Source of the DNA: an uncultured Halomicronema sp.
GTDB taxonomy: Bacteria > Cyanobacteriota > Cyanobacteriia > Phormidesmidales > Phormidesmidaceae
Length of the DNA: 6,174 nucleotides
NCBI GenBank assembly: GCA_937897665.1
Contig: CALCPB010000951.1
Coordinates: forward strand, 1 to 6,174
Reading direction: 5' to 3'
Shown here in pieces: positions 1 to 4,266 of this stretch (positions within the stretch are counted from its first letter, which is position 1; each line of letters begins with the position of its first letter). The notes beneath the pieces are model-generated. The model had not been told where the DNA came from and did no database searches. It worked only from the letters and a program-made list of their open reading frames with translations. A program made the translations under genes and the position numbers.

Positions 1-681
1 AATCAGACGAGTCGGGGCGCCCCAGCGATAGGGCCGCACCGAGCGAGTCAGCCCCCCGCTGGACTGCTGCGATCTCCGGGCAGCTTCCCACCTTGTTCCC
101 ATCGCGACGCCCATCTGATCGATCAAGGGACAGTGCGACAGCGGCAAAATTGTCGGATAGACCGTGGCGTGGGCAGCCACCGCTTGAGGGCGCTGACACC
201 AAAACAAGCCAAAGGGACCAGCGGTGCGCAAGGCCAACGTGGGCCAGTGATAAAGACCGCGTTGGGTGGGATAGCAGGTGTACTCCCACCGGTGTTGCTG
301 GTGAGGGGCAATCACCGCGATCGCCGTCTCGGGCCAGGGGCCAAACGCTTCCGGCACCAGATCTCTCACCTGCAGCAAGGTCTTCGGTCGAGTGGTCAAG
401 TTATCGAGCGTGATCACAACCGAAAGCGCTTCGCCGACGCTAATCGGGCGCACTGGCTGCCGGTGAATCTGTAGCCCCCGCAGGCTGCGCGGCGATGACC
501 AAATATTAATCCCGGCGATCGCCAGCATCACCCCGCTAATAGCGTACAGCCAGCCTGCCATACTGTTGATTGCCGCCCCAAAAAAGGCGATCGCCAACCC
601 TAACAGCACGCCTCCAGCATAGGCAGGCGCAACCCAGTGAGTTTCTAACCAGGTAATGAACGATCGGCGGCGTCGGGCCAT
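1..681 (-). CDS. DUF58 domain-containing membrane protein (N-terminal 227 residues; C-terminus off the left edge)
   Basis: Reading the minus strand from the ATG at 681-679, the frame is open for 227 codons to the window edge, so the gene is 3'-truncated by the window. The product starts with a basic stretch (MARRRRS) and two hydrophobic segments at about residues 20-38 and 42-61, giving a membrane-anchored protein with the rest probably cytosolic. A beta-rich region follows (LTTRPKTLLQVRDL, then TQRGLYHWPTLALRTAGPFGLF), typical of what precedes the DUF58 core. The window ends in VRPYRWGAPTRLI, matching the DUF58 signature of the form R-x-Y-x-x-G-D-x-x-R-x-I-H-W, with A where D is usual. DUF58 proteins have a von Willebrand A-like fold and often sit beside MoxR ATPase and transglutaminase-like genes; their biochemical role is poorly defined. 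A strong ribosome binding site (GAGGAGA, 693-687) fixes the start. Two HIP1 sites lie in the membrane-segment codons. The gene is divergent from the pirin gene. Confidence 0.9.
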   Translation of the reverse strand, partial: MARRRRSFITWLETHWVAPAYAGGVLLGLAIAFFGAAINSMAGWLYAISGVMLAIAGINIWSSPRSLRGLQIHRQPVRPISVGEALSVVITLDNLTTRPKTLLQVRDLVPEAFGPWPETAIAVIAPHQQHRWEYTCYPTQRGLYHWPTLALRTAGPFGLFWCQRPQAVAAHATVYPTILPLSHCPLIDQMGVAMGTRWEAARRSQQSSGGLTRSVRPYRWGAPTRLI

Positions 682-686
682 GCGAC

Positions 687-693
687 TCTCCTC
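687..693 (-). promoter_or_regulatory. Shine-Dalgarno site of the DUF58 gene
   Basis: On the minus strand GAGGAGA lies five bases before the ATG at 681-679. It is the clearest Shine-Dalgarno match attached to any start in this window, and it supports the chosen start of a gene that is otherwise cut by the edge. Confidence 0.7.
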
Positions 694-758
694 AAGCTCT
701 TTCCAAGATGACATATCCCATTCACTGCCCTTCCATAGGCGAAGGACAAGATAGGAAA

Positions 759-793
759 ATTCGGAATGCGGAATTCAGAATGCGGAACTCGGC
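759..793. repeat. Heptameric short tandem repeat (five degenerate 7-bp units)
   Basis: The units read ATTCGGA, ATGCGGA, ATTCAGA, ATGCGGA, ACTCGGC. Seen as 14-mers, 759-772 and 773-786 differ at one base. The array lies between the divergent DUF58 and pirin genes, outside any supported coding region. Heptameric short tandemly repeated sequences (STRR) are an established class in cyanobacterial genomes; assigning this array to that class is inference. It lies 72 bases upstream of the pirin ATG, so it could touch the promoter region of either gene. Confidence 0.6.
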
Positions 794-864
794 TCAAACC
801 AGCCTTAACCCGACAACCGTGATGGAATGTCATCATCAACGATAGATGTTTGTTCTCCTTTGTC

Positions 865-1746
865 ATGCCAATTCATCAACTGCTAGCGCCCGAAGTTAAG
901 GATCTGGGTGGTTTCATTGCCCGTCGTAGCTTACCCGCCCCGGGCCTACAGATGGTCGGCCCCTTCATTTTCTTTGACCATTTAGGCCCCTCCGAACTCC
1001 CAGCAGGCAAAGGCATTGATGTGCGTCCTCACCCTCACATCAATTTGGCGACCGTGACCTACCTGTTTGACGGCGCGTTTATGCATCGCGATAGCCTGGG
1101 CACTGTGCAAGAAATTCGTCCTGGGGCAGTTAACTGGATGACCGCAGGTCAGGGCATTGTGCATTCGGAACGATCGCCGGAGCGTGATCGCGAGCAGCCG
1201 GCCAGCATCCACGGCATTCAAACCTGGGTCGCTTTACCGGCAGACCAGGAAGAAACAGCGCCCTGGTTTCACCACTATGGCGCCAATGAAATTCCCACCT
1301 GGCAAGAAAATGGCGTTTCCATCACGCTGATTGCCGGTCGATTGGGTGATCGCAGTTCGCCCGTCAAAGCCCTCTCGCCGATTCTTTACTTAGACATCGT
1401 CTTTGAGCAGGCCGGAGCCATCACCCTGCCAGCCGCCTACAGCGAGCAAGCCGTCTACAACATCGATGAAGGCTTGACGGTTGACGGCACCGCCTTGCCC
1501 GCGCGACAGCTGGCGATTTTAGAGCCCGGCCAGGCCGCCACCCTAGCCGCCTCATCAGGACGCTGCATGGTGATTGGGGGCGAGCCCCTGGGTCAGCGGT
1601 TCAAATGGTGGAACTTTGTCTCTAGCCGCAAGGACCGCATTGAGCAGGCCAAAGCCGACTGGCGCGCCAATCAATTTGCCACCGTACCGCATGAGGATGA
1701 GCGGATTCCTTTACCGAAACAGGTAAACGAGGCGAACCCACTGTAG
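865..1746 (+). CDS. Pirin family protein (bicupin, Fe-binding; possible quercetinase-type dioxygenase)
   Basis: The 293-residue product has the pirin two-cupin layout. The N-terminal cupin carries HPHINLATVTYLFDG at 56-70 and MTAGQGIVHSERSP at 92-105. His56, His58, His100 and Glu102 correspond to the four iron ligands of human pirin (His56, His58, His101, Glu103), so metal binding looks intact. The motifs GIQTWVALP, ILYLDI and GGEPLGQ follow in family order. The C-terminal tail (IEQAKADWRANQF, then PHEDERIPLP) is typical of bacterial pirins. Some bacterial pirins oxidise quercetin and others act as redox-linked regulators; which applies here cannot be read. I chose the ATG at 865 because it gives usual family length and ligand numbering. 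An in-frame TTG at 850 would add five residues, and neither start has a good Shine-Dalgarno site. The gene ends 68 bases before the convergent tRNA nucleotidyltransferase gene. It contains no HIP1 site. Confidence 0.94.
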   Translation: MPIHQLLAPEVKDLGGFIARRSLPAPGLQMVGPFIFFDHLGPSELPAGKGIDVRPHPHINLATVTYLFDGAFMHRDSLGTVQEIRPGAVNWMTAGQGIVHSERSPERDREQPASIHGIQTWVALPADQEETAPWFHHYGANEIPTWQENGVSITLIAGRLGDRSSPVKALSPILYLDIVFEQAGAITLPAAYSEQAVYNIDEGLTVDGTALPARQLAILEPGQAATLAASSGRCMVIGGEPLGQRFKWWNFVSSRKDRIEQAKADWRANQFATVPHEDERIPLPKQVNEANPL

Positions 1747-1814
1747 AGCTGCCGGGCAAGGGCGCGAGCCCAGCCGACTCAGCGATCTCACTCACCAGAT
1801 GTGCAGCATCAGCA
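1747..1814. other. Convergent intergenic spacer between pirin and cca
   Basis: Only 68 bases separate the two stop codons. The best structure seen is a 4-bp stem with a GCGA tetraloop (1760-1771, gggc-gcga-gccc), with no T-run on either strand. No convincing intrinsic terminator is present, so transcripts from the two genes may overlap. Confidence 0.35.
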
Positions 1815-3125
1815 TCAGAGGTTCACTGAGTGACGCGCCACCACCCACTCGATCGCCTGCTGGGGACTATGGATATGCCCTTCGGCATGGGCCAGTTCAA
1901 CAGCCGCGAGCAGTTCACCGATGTGCGGGCCGGGACGCAGATCTAACTGCTCAATCAAGTCACGACCGCTGATCAGCGCATGGGGATGAGCCACCGGGTC
2001 AGCCTTGTCCAAAAAACGATCGATTAAGCCGTCGAGCACCGAGAGGGGAACCCCCTCAGCCAGACCCACCAGCGCCAAAGCGATGAAGCTGTTACCCACC
2101 GTTCGAAACAGGTGATATTGCTGGCAGCGAGCATCATCCCCCTGGGCGATCGCCGCTAGCAACGGCCAACCGCGCAAGATCGCTAGCACGGCCTGCTGCT
2201 CGGCTCGGCTGTATTTAAAGTGAGTCAGTTCGGCTTCGGCGATCGCCCCATCCGGTGACAAAATGCGGCTGAGTTTGGCCGCCTTAAACCAGCTGCGATG
2301 AAACCCCGGTGGCGTCTGCTCTTTGATCCAAGCTTTAAACAGGTGAGCCAACTCGGGGCGATGGGTCTGCAGACGAGCGGCCGCCTCATCCACCGCCGTC
2401 AGCTGCCGAATCTGATGAGCCGAGAGATTAGGCAACCAGGTGCCAAGCACAGTGTCCGCCCAGGCCAGCCGCATTAACGGCGTGCCTTCAGCCTTACTGA
2501 GCAAGCTGTCGAGTTCCCCACGCACCCGTTCCGCTGCGACCTTGCCCAACAGCGGAGCCAGTTCATGAATGGTGGTGCGGGTGGGCTCATCGAGGGTAAA
2601 GTCGAGCTGTGCGGCTTGGCGATAGGCTCGCAACAGTCGCAACGGATCATCCGCCAAGTTATCGGCAGCAATCATGCGCAGCAGTCGCCGCTTCAAGTCA
2701 GCACAGCCCCCTAACGGATCAAAGACCTGCTCAGTGTGAGGATGGTAGGCGATCGCGTTGACGGTAAAGTCCCGACGATAGAGATCAGACTCTAAACTGT
2801 CGCCCACCTGCTGCGCAAAATCCACCGTGGCCTGCTCAAAAACAATGCGCGCGATCTGATTTTTCGGATCGAGCACCACGAAGCCAGCCTGGTAGTGGCG
2901 GGCGATCGCCCGGGCCGTTTCTACGGCCTCACCAGGCACCACAAAGTCGAGATCAAGATAGTCGGCTTTGCGCCCCAACAGGGCATCGCGAACACTACCG
3001 CCAACCAAATGCGCCGATGTCGGCAGCAGGGACAGCTCAAAAGGCCAGGTCTGAGGAGATAAGACAGAACTCACAGAGAGTGCAGCGGCAGCAAAAGGGG
3101 ATTGATGAAGAGAAACAGCTTGCAA
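1815..3125 (-). CDS. cca: tRNA nucleotidyltransferase / poly(A) polymerase family (CCA-, CC- or A-adding enzyme)
   Basis: This 436-residue class II nucleotidyltransferase matures or repairs tRNA 3' ends using CTP and/or ATP in the cytoplasm. The head domain shows HLVGGSVRD (39-47), the metal-binding pair Asp58 and Asp60 in YLDLDFVV, a third acidic position at Asp102 (TVDFA), and DLYRRDFTVNAI (114-125). The neck holds DDPLRLLRAYRQA (159-171) and ERVRGELDSLL. The C-terminal part has the expected LISGRDLIEQLDLRPGPHIGELL. No HD domain is evident. The longest frame starts at a TTG (3125); its first ~20 residues do not resemble the family, and a GTG at 3074-3072 giving VSSVLSPQTWPF is an attractive alternative. 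Neither has a clear Shine-Dalgarno. Some cyanobacteria, such as Synechocystis, split the activity between separate CC-adding and A-adding enzymes, so the exact specificity is open. It converges on the pirin gene and diverges from ycf34. Four HIP1 sites fall inside it. Confidence 0.94.
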   Translation of the reverse strand: MQAVSLHQSPFAAAALSVSSVLSPQTWPFELSLLPTSAHLVGGSVRDALLGRKADYLDLDFVVPGEAVETARAIARHYQAGFVVLDPKNQIARIVFEQATVDFAQQVGDSLESDLYRRDFTVNAIAYHPHTEQVFDPLGGCADLKRRLLRMIAADNLADDPLRLLRAYRQAAQLDFTLDEPTRTTIHELAPLLGKVAAERVRGELDSLLSKAEGTPLMRLAWADTVLGTWLPNLSAHQIRQLTAVDEAAARLQTHRPELAHLFKAWIKEQTPPGFHRSWFKAAKLSRILSPDGAIAEAELTHFKYSRAEQQAVLAILRGWPLLAAIAQGDDARCQQYHLFRTVGNSFIALALVGLAEGVPLSVLDGLIDRFLDKADPVAHPHALISGRDLIEQLDLRPGPHIGELLAAVELAHAEGHIHSPQQAIEWVVARHSVNL

Positions 3126-3150
3126 TGACGGACAGTGGGGTAGACAACAG

Positions 3151-3176
3151 CGCTTTCAGCCTGACGGGTGAAAGCG
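3151..3176. other. Stem-loop in the cca/ycf34 divergent region
   Basis: CGCTTTCA (3151-3158) pairs perfectly with TGAAAGCG (3169-3176). Past a G/G mismatch, two further C-G pairs close a TGAC loop. There is no adjacent T-run. It lies 25 bases upstream of the TTG candidate start of cca, and would be in the cca leader if transcription starts beyond it. A regulatory role is inference. Confidence 0.4.
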
Positions 3177-3271
3177 AGATAAAAACACAGCTTTTCATTT
3201 TGCAACATTGCTTACTTTCTGCCAGCCAGGCACCGAGCAGTTACGCTAGATTGGCAAAAAGTTGCATTGGC

Positions 3272-3289
3272 GCTTATTCAGCTTATTCA
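3272..3289. repeat. Perfect 9-bp tandem duplication upstream of ycf34
   Basis: GCTTATTCA occurs twice head to tail (3272-3280 and 3281-3289). It lies 29 bases upstream of the ycf34 ATG, within the likely promoter or leader. It could be two binding sites for one regulator or a simple slippage product. Confidence 0.6.
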
Positions 3290-3318
3290 ACAGTAGGCCG
3301 TTTCGTTGGAAAAGATCT

Positions 3319-3567
3319 ATGTGCATTTGTGTGAATTGCCACTACGTCGATCGCTGCACAACCTACCATGCCGTAGAAACTCAGCATGAGCAGCTGCATC
3401 TGACCGAATCACCCGCATTTGAGGCGAGCAATCCCACAATCAATGTCAATATTCGCCAAGATGGCGAAATCATTGAGACGGAATGGGATGTGGTGGGCTG
3501 TGATAGCTTCCGCGAAGAAGTCGGCAAATGGTCGAAGCTCCGTCCCGGCGAACTCGTGCCGACGTAG
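3319..3567 (+). CDS. ycf34: Ycf34 family protein (small iron-sulfur protein linked to photosynthesis)
   Basis: The 82-residue product begins MCICVNCHYVDRCTTYHAVE, the conserved N-terminus of Ycf34, and continues with NPTINVNI (38-45) and the family-like EWDVVGCDSFREE (55-67). Cysteines at 2, 4, 7 and 13 form the dense N-terminal cluster thought to hold an iron-sulfur cluster; Cys61 is a fifth. From general knowledge, Ycf34 is conserved in cyanobacteria and some algal plastids, and in Synechocystis it has been linked to Fe-S binding and photosynthetic electron transport. The ATG at 3319 was chosen because it places the Cys motif at the N-terminus as in the family. The frame opens further upstream (an ATG at 3262), but that extension is not family-like. 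A modest GGAAAAG lies just upstream. The gene diverges from cca and converges on a second small Cys-rich ORF. Confidence 0.93.
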   Translation: MCICVNCHYVDRCTTYHAVETQHEQLHLTESPAFEASNPTINVNIRQDGEIIETEWDVVGCDSFREEVGKWSKLRPGELVPT

Positions 3568-3589
3568 CGCTGCCTGTCTGCCTGACCAT

Positions 3590-3633
3590 GCCGTTGAGAA
3601 GTTCACAGTCGCTGCAGGGAACTTCTCAACGGC
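3590..3633. terminator. Perfect 15-bp stem-loop downstream of ycf34
   Basis: GCCGTTGAGAAGTTC (3590-3604) and GAACTTCTCAACGGC (3619-3633) are exact reverse complements around a 14-base loop. The structure starts 22 bases after the ycf34 stop. It lacks a T-run on either strand, so it is not a canonical intrinsic terminator. It may stabilise or end the ycf34 mRNA, or be a small dispersed palindromic element. Confidence 0.55.
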
Positions 3634-3669
3634 TGTAGACACATTCATCAACGAGCGCATACCAGTGAC

Positions 3670-3691
3670 TGCTGCTCCCGATCTAGCAGCA
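3670..3691. other. Second stem-loop in the ycf34 3' region
   Basis: TGCTGCT (3670-3676) pairs with AGCAGCA (3685-3691) around the 8-base loop CCCGATCT. A run of six T (3713-3718) lies 21 bases further on the plus strand, too far for a standard intrinsic terminator but possibly connected with ending the ycf34 transcript. Confidence 0.35.
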
Positions 3692-3725
3692 TCGCCGCCT
3701 GAGTTCCCTGACTTTTTTCAGACGG

Positions 3726-3745
3726 CAGCCAGCGGCCGCTGGCTG
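3726..3745. repeat. Perfect 20-bp palindrome between two convergent small genes
   Basis: The sequence CAGCCAGCGG followed by CCGCTGGCTG is self-complementary. It can form an 8-bp stem with a GGCC loop on either strand. Its flanks run T6 on the left and A5 on the right, opposite to the arrangement of a bidirectional terminator. The palindrome would extend to 24 bp (TTCAG on the left, CTGAA on the right) but for seven extra bases in the left arm. Confidence 0.55.
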
Positions 3746-3778
3746 AAATCAAAAATTAGTATTGAGAGATTCAGCGCA

Positions 3779-3961
3779 CTATTTAGACATTAACTGCTGG
3801 ATCGCGTCTGCCTTTTGCGTCCGGCGATGACAGTTTTGCCAATCTCGATCAGGGCAATCGGTCTCACGGCAATCAAACTCGCAGGCAGCCACATCAGCAG
3901 GCACTTCAGTCGAAATGAAAGCCTTTAAGCGCTGCCAAACTGCGGAAATAGAGTTTTGCAT
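3779..3961 (-). CDS. Small Cys-rich protein of unknown function (60 aa)
   Basis: The minus-strand ORF runs from an ATG (3961-3959) to a TAG. I do not recognise a named family. The product has an amphipathic N-terminal stretch (AVWQRLKAFISTEVP, 7-21) and then CEFDCRETDC and WQNCHRR, giving four cysteines at 27, 31, 36 and 44 in the spacing C-x3-C-x4-C-x7-C. The motif-like regularity and the conserved-looking Trp/Arg/Asp content suggest a real metal- or Fe-S-binding protein rather than a shadow frame; no other long coding frame competes for the interval. No clear Shine-Dalgarno precedes the start, which weakens the call. It converges on ycf34, another tiny Cys-cluster protein, and diverges from ftsH. 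A possible minus-strand -10 (GATAAT, 4002-3997) would give a leader of about 30 bases. Function should not be assigned from this alone. Confidence 0.62.
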   Translation of the reverse strand: MQNSISAVWQRLKAFISTEVPADVAACEFDCRETDCPDRDWQNCHRRTQKADAIQQLMSK

Positions 3962-3996
3962 GGGCCATTACCAAGTGGGGTGCTGGAAGTGATCAC

Positions 3997-4002
3997 ATTA
4001 TC
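3997..4002 (-). promoter_or_regulatory. Possible -10 element for the Cys-rich ORF
   Basis: GATAAT on the minus strand matches the -10 consensus at five of six positions and lies 35 bases upstream of the ATG at 3961. No good -35 is visible. The arms of the 8-bp inverted repeat (3971-3978 and 4009-4016) flank it, an arrangement that would suit an operator. Low confidence. Confidence 0.25.
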
Positions 4003-4009
4003 AGTCGGC

Positions 4010-4098
4010 CACTTGGGGAGTAAGCAGTTTGTGAATAAAGCCTTCATAAAGGCCCTGGCATTACCGATAATTTTTTTACAAAGTTTTACTCCAAAGTG
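4010..4098. repeat. Imperfect long inverted repeat upstream of ftsH
   Basis: Left arm 4010-4032 and right arm 4078-4098 share three complementary blocks in order: CACTT, GGAGTAA and TTTGT on the left against ACAAA, TTACTCC and AAGTG on the right, separated by small internal loops. The 45-base interior contains a minor hairpin and ends in T7. The outer left block is also an arm of a different, perfect 8-bp repeat with 3971-3978, so the two folds exclude each other. Confidence 0.45.
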
Positions 4099-4253
4099 AA
4101 CTTCGGATGCCAAAGATACGGCAGCAGCATTCCCGCTGCAAGGTCAATTTGATCGCCACACTCCCAGACAGAACGATTAAACTAGGGATTGGCTAACGTG
4201 TTCATTGAGTTGCTTGAGCACCGGAACACCGCAGCGAGCACAGATCCGAGTTT

Positions 4254-4258
4254 AAAGG
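4254..4258 (+). promoter_or_regulatory. Shine-Dalgarno-like AAAGG before the preferred ftsH ATG
   Basis: AAAGG ends eight bases before the ATG at 4267. It favours this start over the upstream TTG (4189) and GTG (4198). The resulting protein length also fits cyanobacterial FtsH proteins better. Confidence 0.45.
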
Positions 4259-4266
4259 CACGATTT

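Larger units (their letters stand above)
3962..4266. other. Divergent intergenic region with overlapping inverted repeats
   Basis: This 305-base stretch separates the Cys-rich ORF from the preferred ftsH start. It holds an 8-bp inverted repeat (CCAAGTGG 3971-3978, CCACTTGG 4009-4016) with the palindrome GTGATCAC (3989-3996) near its centre. It also holds a larger imperfect inverted repeat (4010-4032 with 4078-4098), a small internal hairpin of GCCTT-CATA-AAGGC, and a T7 run (4071-4077). A 62-codon minus-strand frame across 4113-3925 shows no protein-like features. Upstream of ftsH the only promoter-like string seen is TAAACT at 4178-4183, without a good -35. In-frame TTG 4189 and GTG 4198 are alternative, less favoured ftsH starts. 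Confidence 0.5.

Noticed and set aside
93..474. Plus-strand ORFs of 106 and 113 codons (93-413 and 133-474)
   Set aside because: They lie opposite the DUF58 gene, have low-complexity Arg/Ser/Pro-rich translations, and resemble no family. The minus frame carries the recognisable domain and a strong ribosome binding site.
3262..3318. Upstream in-frame extension of ycf34 from the ATG at 3262
   Set aside because: The added 19 residues are not family-like, cover the 9-bp tandem repeat, and would bury the N-terminal Cys cluster that starts Ycf34 proteins.
3409..3793. ORFs in other frames overlapping ycf34 and the gap after it (3409-3660 minus, 3419-3793 plus)
   Set aside because: Both cross the ycf34 gene and the hairpins, have no family resemblance, and the ycf34 frame is unmistakable.
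3989..3996. GTGATCAC as a CRP-type operator
   Set aside because: Cyanobacterial CRP sites have TGTGA and TCACA separated by six bases; here the halves abut with no spacer, so it was kept only as a palindrome inside the larger repeat.
3925..4113. 62-codon minus-strand ORF overlapping the start of the Cys-rich ORF
   Set aside because: It runs through the inverted-repeat region in another frame, has no domain or regular composition, and no ribosome binding site.
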